This document shows, piece by piece, positions 36,416-44,870 of a stretch of 59,508 bases of DNA. Both the position numbers and the translations under genes were made by a program. The stretch spans positions 1 to 59,508 of the forward strand of contig JBBPZM010000059.1 of NCBI GenBank assembly GCA_038199035.1. The letters run 5' to 3'. The notes under the pieces were generated by a model that ran no database searches, was not told the origin of the DNA, and saw nothing but the letters and a program-made list of their open reading frames with translations. The stretch comes from DATAEY01 sp038199035. Lineage in GTDB: Bacteria; Actinomycetota; Thermoleophilia; Solirubrobacterales; Solirubrobacteraceae. Positions within the stretch are counted from its first letter, which is position 1, and each line of letters begins with the position of its first letter.

Positions 36416-37425
36416 CCCTGCGCCGCGGCGTGGTCGTCGACGCCGGCGACCCGGACGCGGCCATGCAGCGTCTCGAGGTCGAGGTAGACGGCGAGCGCCG
36501 CCCGGCCCGCGGCGACGTGACCCTGGTCGGCGCGGCCCAGCTGGGGGACGAGCTGGTGGTCAACGTCGCGGCGCGCGACCTGGGACTCGGATCGGGGGGC
36601 TTCGACGTCGTCCACGCGAACCTCACCCGCGGCCTCGACGGGCCGGGCCTGGAGGGGGCCCACGTCATGAAGCTCAACTACACGAGCCTCCAGCACGCGG
36701 TCTCCCCGGTGGAGTCCCCCGAGCTCGAGCTGCCGCTGGCGGGGCCGGTGGCGGTGTGCGGCCTGCACGGACAGCTGGCGCCCGCGGCCTGGGCGTTCGC
36801 GGAGGCGTCGCCGGGCGCGCGGCTGGGCTACGTTCAGACCGCGGGCGGCGCGCTGCCCGGCGCGCTTTCGGACGTGGTGCGCGAGCTGCGCCGCCGCGGC
36901 CTGCTGGCCGGTCACCTGACCGCCGGTCCGGCCTACGGCGGCGAGGGCGAGGCCATCACCACCGCGGGGGCCATCAACCACGGCCTGGCCCACGCCGGCT
37001 GGGACGCCGCGGTCTGCGCCCCCGGCCCGGGGATCCTCGGCTCGGCCTCGGCGCTCGGCCACGGTGGGCTGGCGGCGCTGGACTCGGCCCACGCCGCCCT
37101 GGCCCTCGGCTGTCCCACGGTGGTCGTGGCTCGCATGTCGCAGGGCGATCCCCGTCCCCGGCACCGCGGCGTCTCCCACCACACCCGCACGGTGCTCGAC
37201 CTCCTGCTCAACACGGTCACGGTGGCCCTGCCCGAGGGGTTCGAGGCGCAGGTCCAGGGCCGCCACCGCGTGCGCCGGCTGGCCGTCGACCTCGAGGGCT
37301 ACGCCGCCAGCGGCCTGCCCGTCCGCACCATGGGCCGCGACCTGGCAGAGGACCCGTCGTTCTTCGCCGCCGCCCTCGCCGCCGGGCGCGCCCTGGCCGA
37401 GATGCTGGCGGGCCGAGGGGCCTGA
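36409..37425 (+). CDS. DUF3866 family protein
   Basis: A 338-residue protein starting at an ATG inside the end of the M20 peptidase gene. Conserved features include GGFDVVHANLTRGL, HVMKLNYTSLQHAV, a Gly-rich YVQTAGGALPGALSDVV segment, GHLTAGPAYGGEGEAI, GPGILGSASALGHGG and RMSQGDPRPRHRGVSHHTRTV. I know this as the actinobacterial DUF3866 family, of unknown function; the Gly-rich and His-containing motifs suggest an enzyme. The tight coupling to the peptidase suggests a shared pathway. Confidence 0.85.
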   Translation: MLTLRRGVVVDAGDPDAAMQRLEVEVDGERRPARGDVTLVGAAQLGDELVVNVAARDLGLGSGGFDVVHANLTRGLDGPGLEGAHVMKLNYTSLQHAVSPVESPELELPLAGPVAVCGLHGQLAPAAWAFAEASPGARLGYVQTAGGALPGALSDVVRELRRRGLLAGHLTAGPAYGGEGEAITTAGAINHGLAHAGWDAAVCAPGPGILGSASALGHGGLAALDSAHAALALGCPTVVVARMSQGDPRPRHRGVSHHTRTVLDLLLNTVTVALPEGFEAQVQGRHRVRRLAVDLEGYAASGLPVRTMGRDLAEDPSFFAAALAAGRALAEMLAGRGA

Positions 37426-37457
37426 GCGGCCTCGACGGACGGGGGGATCGCTCGGGC

Positions 37458-37519
37458 GGCCCGACGAAGAACGCCATGGCCAGCAGGTGCAGCCAGCGGA
37501 TGGTGTCCCAGCCCGTCAT
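37458..37519 (-). pseudogene. N-terminal stub of a small membrane protein
   Basis: On the minus strand an ATG at 37519 begins MTGWDTIRWLHLLAMAFFVG, a typical opening of four-helix DUF2269/CopD-like membrane proteins. After ~21 residues the sequence switches abruptly to Pro/Arg-rich noise that is the complement of the DUF3866 3' end. The rest of the gene is absent. It looks like a deletion product. Confidence 0.5.
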
Positions 37520-37542
37520 CCCCCGCCGAGGCTCTCACAGTC

Positions 37543-37571
37543 GGAGTGCAAGACGGGCCCTCTTGCATTCC
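37543..37571. repeat. 11-bp inverted repeat upstream of the NUDIX gene
   Basis: GGAGTGCAAGA (37543-37553) pairs with TCTTGCATTCC (37561-37571) with one G-T pair, around a CGGGCCC loop. No T-tract follows. It could be an operator, a processed RNA hairpin or part of a decayed element. The surrounding 249-base gap holds nothing else apart from the membrane-protein stub. Confidence 0.5.
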
Positions 37572-37674
37572 CTCGTGTTTGCAAAGCTGGAGGAGTGATT
37601 CCACGATCCTCGCCACGCGGCGGCGGAGCCAGTTATCCACGCCCGACGGACCGGACACGAACGGTGAGCGCTCG

Positions 37675-38205
37675 ATGACCCCGGGCTTCGAGCGCGTCGG
37701 CTGCGAGACCAAGTGGGAGGGGCGCATCGTCTCCGCCCGGGTCGAGCGCTGGCGCCACGCCGACGGGGACGAGGTGGAGCGCGAGGTCGTCAGCCACCAG
37801 GGAGCGGTCGCGATCGTCGCCCACGACGACGAGCACGTCTGGCTGGTGCGCCAGCCACGCGAGCCGGTCGCTGACCCCGCGCTGCTCGAGCTCCCGGCGG
37901 GCAAGCTCGACGTGGAGGAGGAGTCACCGCTGGACACGGCCAAGCGCGAGCTGGGCGAGGAGGTCGGCAAGGCGGCGGCCCAGTGGCGCGAGCTCCAGGC
38001 GTTCTACACCAGCCCCGGGTTCAGCGACGAGCGGGTGATCGCCTACCTCGCTACCGACCTGCGCGACGTGGATCCCGGGTCGTCGGAGAACGAGCGCATC
38101 AAGATCGTCGCGTGGCCGCTGGAGCGCCTCGACGAGGCGCTCGACGCGTGCGAGGACGCCAAGTCGCTGATCGGGCTGCTGTGCCTCAAGGCGCTGCGCA
38201 GCTGA
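37675..38205 (+). CDS. NUDIX hydrolase (ADP-ribose pyrophosphatase-like)
   Basis: From the ATG at 37675 the product is 176 residues. The Nudix box is GKLDVEEESPLDTAKRELGEEVG, matching GX5EX7REUXEEXGU. The preceding strands (VSHQGAVAIVAHDDEHVWLVRQPRE) and a following Pro-Gly segment (YTSPGFSDERVIAYLA) fit the ADP-ribose pyrophosphatase group, which clears ADP-ribose to AMP and ribose 5-phosphate. The place after pyrG and before xerD is that of Rv1700. Confidence 0.93.
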   Translation: MTPGFERVGCETKWEGRIVSARVERWRHADGDEVEREVVSHQGAVAIVAHDDEHVWLVRQPREPVADPALLELPAGKLDVEEESPLDTAKRELGEEVGKAAAQWRELQAFYTSPGFSDERVIAYLATDLRDVDPGSSENERIKIVAWPLERLDEALDACEDAKSLIGLLCLKALRS

Positions 38206-38270
38206 CCCGCGCGCGCTGAACGCCGGCTTGCAGGTCAAGGAGGCGGCCGGCTGGCCGCGAACCTCCAGGC

Positions 38271-39314
38271 GTGGCCACCGCGCCAAGCCATCCCTCGACC
38301 CGCAGCTTCGAGGAGCTGATGCTCGACTTCCTGGCCTACCTCGAGCTCGAGCGGGGCCTGTCGCGCAACACCCTCGAGGCCTACCGCTCGGACCTGCTCC
38401 AGTTCGGGGAGTTCCTGGCCGAGTCGAGGACGGGGCCGCTCGAAGCGAGCGACCGCGACCTCACGAGCTTCGTCACGCGGCTGGCCACCGGAGCCAGAGG
38501 CCGCCCCGCCGTCGCCTCCGCCACCGTCCAGCGCAAGGTCGCCTGCCTGCGCTCGTTCTACCGTCACCTGCGCCGCGAGGGGCTGCTCGAGCACGACCCC
38601 GCCGCCCGGCTGCACGGGCCCAAGCGCGGCCAGCGCCTTCCCCACGTGCTCGCGCGCGCCGAGGTCCAGCGCCTGCTGGCCCAGCCGGCGGGGACCGAGC
38701 CGGCAGCCCTGCGCGATCGCGCCCTGCTTGAGCTGATGTACGCGTGCGGGCTGCGGGCGTCGGAGGCGATCGGGCTCGACGTCGGCGACATCGACCTCGA
38801 GGCCGGCGTGCTGCGCACCGAGGGCAAGGGCTGCAAGGAGCGGCTTGTCCCCGTCGGCCGCCAGGCGGTGCGCGCCGTGCGCCAGTACCTGGCCCGCGGC
38901 CGTCCCAAGCTCGTCGGCGCGCGCGAGGAGCGGCGGCTGTTCGTCAACCGCCGCGGGGCCGGCCTCACCCGCCAGGGCCTCTACAAGATCGTCCAGCGCC
39001 ACGCCCGCACCGCCGGCCTGGCCGACCGCATGAGTCCCCACACGCTTCGCCACACCTTCGCCACGCATCTGCTCGCCGGGGGGTGCGACCTGCGCTCGCT
39101 CCAGGAGATGCTGGGGCACGCCGACATCGCCACAACCCAGATCTACACGCACCTCTCGGCCGAGCGGCTGCGCGACGTCTACCACGACGCCCACCCACGC
39201 GCCGGCGGCCCGAGCGGCGAGCCGGTGGGCACGGAGCCCGAGCGCACGGAAGCTGTCCGCGGAGCGCTAGGGCCGGGCGGAGCTGCCCGGCAGGACCGGC
39301 GCTCGGAGCGCTAG
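38271..39314 (+). CDS. xerD: Tyrosine recombinase XerD
   Basis: Resolves chromosome dimers at dif with XerC. The GTG at 38271 gives a SAM-like N-domain (FEELMLDFLAYLELERGLSRNTLEAYRSDL) and a catalytic domain with all expected residues: Arg in GLRASEAIGL, Lys in EGKGCKER, His-x-x-Arg in HTLRHTFATHLL, His in MLGHADI and the nucleophile Tyr in TQIYTHLS. The ~295-residue core is followed by ~45 unconserved residues whose end and stop codon come from a 44-bp tandem duplication. Position matches Rv1701. Confidence 0.95.
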   Translation: MATAPSHPSTRSFEELMLDFLAYLELERGLSRNTLEAYRSDLLQFGEFLAESRTGPLEASDRDLTSFVTRLATGARGRPAVASATVQRKVACLRSFYRHLRREGLLEHDPAARLHGPKRGQRLPHVLARAEVQRLLAQPAGTEPAALRDRALLELMYACGLRASEAIGLDVGDIDLEAGVLRTEGKGCKERLVPVGRQAVRAVRQYLARGRPKLVGAREERRLFVNRRGAGLTRQGLYKIVQRHARTAGLADRMSPHTLRHTFATHLLAGGCDLRSLQEMLGHADIATTQIYTHLSAERLRDVYHDAHPRAGGPSGEPVGTEPERTEAVRGALGPGGAARQDRRSER

Positions 39315-39347
39315 GGCCGGGCGGAGCTGGCCGGCAGGACCGGCGTT
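39260..39347 (+). repeat. 44-bp tandem duplication at the xerD 3' end
   Basis: Copies at 39260-39303 and 39304-39347 differ mainly at one base (GCCC versus GGCC) and at the final bases. Each carries GCGCTAGGG and a GCCGGGC/GCCCGGC-type hairpin. Because 44 is not a multiple of three, the TAG of the first copy is out of frame and that of the second copy terminates xerD. Confidence 0.88.
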
Positions 39348-39431
39348 TGATCGCGCCGACCGCATTCGCTCGCCTCGAGCTCTCCGCGCCGACGGGGAAG
39401 AGCCCGTTGGGCCGCTGCGATACTCGCCCGC

Positions 39432-40301
39432 GTGCCCGAGCTGCCCGAGGTCGAGACCATCGTCCGCCAGCTCGGCACGCGGGTGCAGGGTCGGCGCATC
39501 GAGCGCTTCAAGGTCCTCGACGCCCGCTGGTGCCTGCCGCTCGCCCCGGCCGCGCTCGTCTCGGCCGTGCAGGGCAGAACGATCGATCGGCTCTGGCGCC
39601 GGGGGAAGTACCTGGTGTGGGAGCTGGGCGGCGGTCCCTTCCTGCTCATGCACCTGCGGATGACCGGCACGCTGCTCTACGACCCGCCCGAGCGGCCGTC
39701 CCACGTGCGGGCACGGATCACGCTAGACGACGGCCATGGCCTCGTCCTCTGCGACCCCCGACGGTTCGGCACGGCCGAGCTCGCCAGCGACGAAGCGGAG
39801 CTCGAGGAGTTCTTCGCTCGCCGCCTCGGCGTGGAGCCGCTCGGGGAGAAGTTCGACGAGCGCCACATCCGCGCCCTGGCCCGCGGCTGCCGCGCGCCCG
39901 TCAAGGCCTTTCTGCTTGACCAGAAGCGGATCGCCGGGGTGGGGAACATCTACGCCGACGAGGCCCTGTTCCGCGCGGGGATCCACCCGCTGCGCGCCGC
40001 CGGCGCACTCAGCGCCCGCCAGCTCGGCGTCCTCACCGAAGCGGTGGTGGCGTCGTTGCGCGAGGGGATCGACGCCGGCGGCGCGACGATCGACGACTAC
40101 CGCGACGTCGACGGCGCCCGCGGCGCCTTTCAAGACAGGTTCCAGGTCCACCGCCGCGCCGGGCAGCCGTGCCCCCGGTGCGGCGCGACGATCGTCAAGC
40201 TGGTGGCGGCGGGCCGGGGGACCTACGTCTGCGAGCGCTGCCAGCCGCGGCCGCGCCGGCGCCGGGCCGCGTCTGCCAAGTCGCTGGCGCGCGCCGGCTG
40301 A
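39432..40301 (+). CDS. mutM: Formamidopyrimidine-DNA glycosylase
   Basis: Excises 8-oxoguanine and formamidopyrimidines with AP lyase activity. The GTG at 39432 gives PELPEVETIVRQL with the catalytic Pro2 and Glu3. A Lys in the WRRGKYLVWEL loop, the helix-two-turn-helix segment QKRIAGVGNIYADEALF and the zinc finger CPRCGATI...YVCERCQ follow. The 289 residues include a basic tail after the finger. The stop lies in an imperfect 41-bp repeat. It is convergent with a glutaredoxin gene. Confidence 0.95.
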   Translation: MPELPEVETIVRQLGTRVQGRRIERFKVLDARWCLPLAPAALVSAVQGRTIDRLWRRGKYLVWELGGGPFLLMHLRMTGTLLYDPPERPSHVRARITLDDGHGLVLCDPRRFGTAELASDEAELEEFFARRLGVEPLGEKFDERHIRALARGCRAPVKAFLLDQKRIAGVGNIYADEALFRAGIHPLRAAGALSARQLGVLTEAVVASLREGIDAGGATIDDYRDVDGARGAFQDRFQVHRRAGQPCPRCGATIVKLVAAGRGTYVCERCQPRPRRRRAASAKSLARAG

Positions 40302-40353
40302 GGGTCGTGGCGGCCTCCAGTCCCCTGGCGCGCACCGGCTGACGGCCCTGGCG
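40284..40353 (+). repeat. Imperfect 41-bp tandem repeat spanning the mutM stop
   Basis: CTGGCGCGCGCCGGCTGA at 40284 recurs as CTGGCGCGCACCGGCTGA at 40325. About 29 bases of each unit are related. The mutM stop codon is duplicated. Confidence 0.6.
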
Positions 40354-40366
40354 ATCGCCCGCCCGC

Positions 40367-40621
40367 TCAGGCGGCCAGCAGCTCGCTGAGGCGGCCGTCG
40401 TCGTCGGCCGCGCGCAGCTCGGCGAGCCCGCCGACGGTCTGGCCGTCCACGAGGATCTGGGGGAAGGTCATGAGCCCGGTGCGCCGCGCCAGCTCGGCCC
40501 GTCCGACCGGGTCCTTTGACAGATTGACCTCTTCGAACTCGACCCCCCGCTTGGCCAGCAGGACCTTGGCGTTCCCGCAGTGGGGGCAGGGATGAGTCGT
40601 GTAGACGGTGACCTTCTTCAT
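40367..40621 (-). CDS. Glutaredoxin-like protein (NrdH/Grx type)
   Basis: An 84-residue thioredoxin-fold protein from the ATG at 40621 (minus strand), beginning MKKVTVYTTHPCPHCGNAKVLL. The redox site is CPHC. Family residues FEEVNLSKDP, the cis-Pro segment MTFPQILVDG and GGLAELRAADDDGRL follow. It may reduce ribonucleotide reductase or act as a general dithiol donor. The same frame continues far beyond both ends opposite ppdK, but that is composition only. It is divergent from recO with a 69-base gap. Confidence 0.92.
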   Translation of the reverse strand: MKKVTVYTTHPCPHCGNAKVLLAKRGVEFEEVNLSKDPVGRAELARRTGLMTFPQILVDGQTVGGLAELRAADDDGRLSELLAA

Positions 40622-40690
40622 CACATCAGAAAGTGTAGCCCGGCTCTCCGGCGCCAAATCCGCCCTCGCGCCCGCGCGGGCCCTTCGATA

Positions 40691-41413
40691 GTGCCCGGAT
40701 CGCTCCAGACCGAAGCCATCGTCCTGCGGTCGATCCGCTTCGGCGAGGCCGATCGGGTGCTGCACCTCTACACGCCCCATCGCGGCCGGATCGGCGCCAT
40801 CGCCAAGGGGGTGCGCCGGGCGCGCAGCCGCTTCGGCGGGCGCCTGGAGCCCTTCTTCCGCGTGACCCTGATGCTCCACGAGGGCCGCGGCGAGCTGCTC
40901 ACGGTCACCGGCGCCCAGACCGTCGCGCCCCACGCCCGCCTGCGCGAGCACCACCTCTGCCTCGACTCCGCCGCGCGCGCCTGCGACGCCGTGGCGCGGC
41001 TGTTCGACTCCCAGGACCCGAACCCGGCGGCCTACCACCTGCTGTCCAACCAGCTCGCGCTGCTGGACGCCCAGCCCGGGCGCGCCGACCGGGCCAACCA
41101 GCTGGCCTTCCGGCTCAAGCTGCTGCTGGCCGCGGGCCTCTCTCCCCAGCTCGAGGCGTGCGCCTCGTGCGGAGAGCGCGAGCACCTGGCCGGGTTCTCG
41201 GGGGCGGCGGGCGGTGTGGTGTGCAGCGCGTGCGAGGCGTCGGCGTTCGGGCTCGACCTCGACGCGCATGCCTTCCTGGTCGAGGCGCTGGGCAGGCCGC
41301 TGTCGCAGGCGCCGCCGGCTTCGCCGCGCGCGCTGTGTCAGGCCGAGCGGGCGATCCGCGAGACGCTCGAGCACCACGCCCACGTGCGCCTGCGCCCGGC
41401 CGCGGCGGCCTGA
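40691..41413 (+). CDS. recO: DNA repair protein RecO
   Basis: Loads RecA with RecR and anneals ssDNA. The GTG at 40691 gives PGSLQTEAIVLRSIRFGEADRVLHLYTPHRGR, the OB-fold opening. The 240-residue product contains SRFGGRLEPF, a helical middle and a zinc site with CASC and CSAC. The extended frame upstream shows no similarity. This is normal size for actinobacterial RecO. Confidence 0.93.
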   Translation: MPGSLQTEAIVLRSIRFGEADRVLHLYTPHRGRIGAIAKGVRRARSRFGGRLEPFFRVTLMLHEGRGELLTVTGAQTVAPHARLREHHLCLDSAARACDAVARLFDSQDPNPAAYHLLSNQLALLDAQPGRADRANQLAFRLKLLLAAGLSPQLEACASCGEREHLAGFSGAAGGVVCSACEASAFGLDLDAHAFLVEALGRPLSQAPPASPRALCQAERAIRETLEHHAHVRLRPAAAA

Positions 41414-41479
41414 GCGCCGCACGCCAGGGCGGCGCCCACAGGCGCCGGCCGCCGCACCGGCCGCACTAGACTCGCCGGC

Positions 41480-44329
41480 GTGGAGGCCGGCTCGAGCACC
41501 GCTCCGCGAGGCGGCGTGGCGAGGGAGGGCGCCAAGCACGTCTACGGCTTCGCCGAGGGCTCGCGCGAGATGCGCGACCTGCTCGGCGGCAAGGGCGCGA
41601 ACGTCGCCGAGATGACGCGGGTACTGGGGCCCGAGCGCGTCCCCGGCGGGTTCACCATCACCACCGAGGCCTGCGTGGCCTACCTCGAGGCGGGTCACGA
41701 GCCGCCCGAGCTGGAGGAGCAGGTCGCCGCGGCGCTGGGCGACCTGGAGCGATCCGCCGGCAAGCGGCTGGGGGATCCCGCGGACCCGCTGCTGGTCTCG
41801 GTCCGCTCGGGCGCGCGCGAGTCGATGCCCGGAATGCTCGACACCGTGCTCAACCTCGGGCTCAACGATCGGTCGGTGCGGGGGCTGGCCGCGGGCACGG
41901 GCGACGAGCGCTTCGCGTGGGACTCCTACCGGCGCTTCGTCCAGATGTTCGCCAACGTCGTGCGCGGGATGCCCGGCGAGCACTTCGAGGAGCGCATCGC
42001 GGCGCTCAAGCGCGAGCGCGGCGTGCGGCTCGACACCGAGCTCGAGGCGGGCGACCTGCGCCAGCTCGCCGAGGGCTTCCGGGCGCTGTTCGAGGAGCAT
42101 GTCGGCGAGCCCTTTCCCCAGGAGCCGCGCGAGCAGCTGCGCCAGGCCATCAGGGCGGTCTTCGACTCGTGGCGCGGCGAGCGCGCCGTGCAGTACCGCC
42201 GCATCAACCGCATCCCCGACGACTGGGGGACGGCGGTCAACGTCCAGCGCATGGTCTTCGGCAACCTGGGCGAGACCTCGGGCTCGGGCGTGGCGTTCTC
42301 GCGCGACGAGGTCACGGGCGCGCCGGAGCCCTCGGGCGACTTCCTGGCCAACGCCCAGGGCGAGGACGTGGTCTCGGGCGTGCGCAACACGCGCGACATC
42401 TCGGAGCTGCGCGAGCTCATGCCGCAGGCGCACGCCGAGCTCCTGGACATCCTGCGCACGCTCGAGCGGCACTACCGCGACATTCAGGACACCGAGTTCA
42501 CGATCGAGGACGGCCGCCTCTACATGCTCCAGACGCGCAACGCCAAGCGCCCGGCCCAGGCCGCCGTGCGCTTCGCGGTCGACGCGGTCTCCGAGGGGCT
42601 CCTGGACGAGCGCCGGGCGCTGGCCACGATCGACGCGGAGACGCTCGAGACGCTCCTGCACCCGACGTTCGACCCCGCGGCCGAGTACGACGTCCTGACC
42701 ACGGGGGTGGCCGCGTCGCCGGGGGCGGCGAAGGGCATGATCGCCTTCGACGCGGGCACCGTGGTGCGCCGCGAGGCGGAGCGACGCGCCGACCTCCAGA
42801 AGATCCCAGAGACCGACGCTGGCGCTCGGGGCGACTTCGAGGAGGCCAATCCCGGCTTCATCCTCGTGCGGCCGTTCACCGAGGCCGATGACGTGGCGGG
42901 GGTCCACGCCGCGCGCGGCATCCTCACCAGCGAGGGGGGCAAGGCCTCGCACGCCGCGCTCGTGGCCCGCGGCATGGGGCGGCCGTGCGTGTGCGGCGCT
43001 TCGGAGCTGGAGATCGACCTGGCGGCGGCGACCGTACGCGCGGGGCAGACGGTGCTGGCGGAAGGAGACGTGATCGCCATCGACGGCACGACGGGCGACA
43101 TCACCGTCGCCGAGGTGCCCCTGGTCGAGCCCGAGCTCAGCGAGCACTTCGCGACCGTCCTGCGCTGGGCCGACGACGTCCGGCGCCTGGGCGTCCGCAC
43201 CAACGCCGACACCCCGCGCGACGCCCGGCGCGCCCGGCAGTTCGGCGCGCAGGGGATCGGGCTGTGCCGCACCGAGCACATGTTCTTCGGCGAGGACCGT
43301 GACCGGCTGGTGACCGAGATGTTCCTGGCCGCCGAGCGCTGGCGACGGGCGCGGGCGGCGGCGCAGCAGGCGGGGGGTGGGGAAGGCTCGGAGCCGCAGC
43401 GGCGCTTCGACGCCTTGGACGCCGAGTTCTGGCGCCAGCTGCGCGAGCTCCAGGCCCTCCAGCGCGGGGACTTCGAGCAGATCTTCGAGGTCATGAGGGG
43501 CCTGCCGGTGACCATCCGGCTGCTCGACCCGCCGCTGCACGAGTTCCTCCCAGCCGCGCACTTCCGGGCGGCGGTCGAGCGCTTGGAGGAAGAGCAGGGT
43601 GACGGGAGCGACCCGGGCGGGCTAGAGGCCGCCCGTCGCGACCTGGCGCTCGTCGAGTCGCTCAGCGAGACCAACCCCATGCTCGGCACCCGGGGAAGCC
43701 GCCTGGGCATCCTCTACCCGCCGGTGTACGAGATGCAGGTGCGGGCGATCGTCGAGGCGGCGGCGGCGGTGGCCGCGCGGGGAGAGGCGCCCCAGGTGGA
43801 GATCATGCTGCCGCTGATCGCCTACGAGACCGAGCTCTCGCTTCTGCGCGAACTGATGGTGCGGGTGGCCGAGGCGGCGATGCAGGACGCCGGCACCTCG
43901 GTCGAGTACTCGGTGGGGACGATGGTCGAGCTGCCCCGGGCGTGCTTCGTGGCCGACCGGATCGCCCGCTACGCCGACTTCTTCTCGTTCGGAACCAACG
44001 ACCTCACCCAGACGGCGCTCGGCTTCTCGCGCGACGACATCGAGGCCCGCATCCTCGCCCGCTACATCGACCGCAAGATCCTCGACCGCTCGCCATTCGA
44101 GACCATCGACGAGCCGGGGGTCGGCTGGCTGGTGCGCCTGGCGGCGTGGACGGGTCGCGAGGCCAAGCCGGGTCTCAAGCTTGGGATCTGCGGCGAGCAC
44201 GGGGGAGACCCCGACTCGATCGACTTCTTCGAGCGCGCGGGGCTCGACTACGTGTCGTGCTCGCCCTATCGGGTACCGGTCGCGCGAGTGGCCGCGGCGC
44301 AGGCGGCGATCCGGGCGAAGGGGAGCTGA
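41480..44329 (+). CDS. ppdK: Pyruvate, phosphate dikinase
   Basis: Interconverts pyruvate, ATP and Pi with PEP, AMP and PPi. From the GTG at 41480 it is 949 residues, slightly above the usual 875-910. The N-terminal ATP-grasp domain starts VYGFAEGSREMRDLLGGKGANVAEM. The swivelling phospho-His domain has LTSEGGKASHAALVARG with His491. The C-terminal TIM barrel has TEHMFFGEDR, GTRGSRLGILYP and the catalytic Cys904 in GICGEHGGDP. The insert after residue ~620 (ARAAAQQAGGGEGSEPQ) accounts for part of the extra length. Confidence 0.96.
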   Translation: MEAGSSTAPRGGVAREGAKHVYGFAEGSREMRDLLGGKGANVAEMTRVLGPERVPGGFTITTEACVAYLEAGHEPPELEEQVAAALGDLERSAGKRLGDPADPLLVSVRSGARESMPGMLDTVLNLGLNDRSVRGLAAGTGDERFAWDSYRRFVQMFANVVRGMPGEHFEERIAALKRERGVRLDTELEAGDLRQLAEGFRALFEEHVGEPFPQEPREQLRQAIRAVFDSWRGERAVQYRRINRIPDDWGTAVNVQRMVFGNLGETSGSGVAFSRDEVTGAPEPSGDFLANAQGEDVVSGVRNTRDISELRELMPQAHAELLDILRTLERHYRDIQDTEFTIEDGRLYMLQTRNAKRPAQAAVRFAVDAVSEGLLDERRALATIDAETLETLLHPTFDPAAEYDVLTTGVAASPGAAKGMIAFDAGTVVRREAERRADLQKIPETDAGARGDFEEANPGFILVRPFTEADDVAGVHAARGILTSEGGKASHAALVARGMGRPCVCGASELEIDLAAATVRAGQTVLAEGDVIAIDGTTGDITVAEVPLVEPELSEHFATVLRWADDVRRLGVRTNADTPRDARRARQFGAQGIGLCRTEHMFFGEDRDRLVTEMFLAAERWRRARAAAQQAGGGEGSEPQRRFDALDAEFWRQLRELQALQRGDFEQIFEVMRGLPVTIRLLDPPLHEFLPAAHFRAAVERLEEEQGDGSDPGGLEAARRDLALVESLSETNPMLGTRGSRLGILYPPVYEMQVRAIVEAAAAVAARGEAPQVEIMLPLIAYETELSLLRELMVRVAEAAMQDAGTSVEYSVGTMVELPRACFVADRIARYADFFSFGTNDLTQTALGFSRDDIEARILARYIDRKILDRSPFETIDEPGVGWLVRLAAWTGREAKPGLKLGICGEHGGDPDSIDFFERAGLDYVSCSPYRVPVARVAAAQAAIRAKGS

Positions 44330-44331
44330 GG

Positions 44332-44553
44332 GTGTTCGAGCGGTTCACGGAGGGCGCCCGCCAGGTCGTGGTCCTCTCCCAAGCGGAGTCCCGCATGCTC
44401 AAGCACGACTACATCGGGACCGAGCACATCCTGCTCGGCCTGGTGCGCGAGAACTAGGGCGTGGCGGCGCGCATCCTGCTTGACTTCGACGCCGACTCCG
44501 AGAAGATCCGCAACGAGGTCATCCGCCTGCTCTCCGGACCAGAGGACGCCGGG
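44332..44553 (+). pseudogene. Broken ClpC-type N-domain gene with internal stop
   Basis: Two bases after ppdK a GTG starts VFERFTEGARQVVVLSQAES and continues through DYIGTEHILLGLVREN, the first half of a Clp_N domain. A TAG (44455-44457) then stands where a Glu codon is expected, and the same frame continues GVAARILLDFDADSEKI to LLSGP, which is how the second Clp_N repeat of ClpC-like proteins ends. So the frame is interrupted once, and one repeat appears to be lost by recombination between the two YIGTEHILLGL segments. No ATPase domain follows. Real ClpC would be ~840 residues. Confidence 0.8.
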
Positions 44554-44555
44554 CG

Positions 44556-44810
44556 TTGCGGGAGGCGCCGAGCGGCGCCATGGGCCCTTCGCCGACCTCG
44601 AGCCGGACGTTTCTCACCAAGTACGACCTGGCGATGGCGAACGCCGCGCGTCGCGCTGCCCGAGACGAGCGAGAGCCCGACGACGGGGACCTGCTCGTCG
44701 AGCTGTGCGCCGATGCCGCCGGCCTCGGTGGCCAGGTGCTGGCACAGCTCGGGATTCCGTACGCGTGCTCGCCGAAACGGTCCACCGCCACCGGCAGGGT
44801 CTCCAGTAGG
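44556..44810 (+). pseudogene. Second decayed Clp_N-like piece upstream of dgt
   Basis: In a different frame from the preceding remnant, a stretch reading FLTKYDLAMANAARRAARDE and DDGDLLVELCADAAGLGGQVLAQLGI keeps the helix pattern of a Clp_N repeat but has lost its signature residues. The frame is open into dgt, so a naive gene call would fuse the two. No function is expected. It fills the 540-base gap between ppdK and dgt together with the preceding remnant. Confidence 0.45.
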
Positions 44811-44870
44811 CGTCCACGCGGCCGGCCCTCGCCCCCCTCGCGGTCCGTCCCCGCTGCGACAATCAACCCC

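Noticed and set aside
40622..43561. A minus-strand open frame of over 1000 codons continuing from the glutaredoxin gene
   Set aside because: It lies opposite recO and ppdK, is rich in Arg/Gly/Ala and has no family similarity except the glutaredoxin at its end. Long antisense frames are expected at this GC content.
44556..44870. N-terminal extension of dgt
   Set aside because: The open frame contains a decayed Clp_N-like piece and a Pro/Ser-rich linker. dGTPase similarity starts after 44871.
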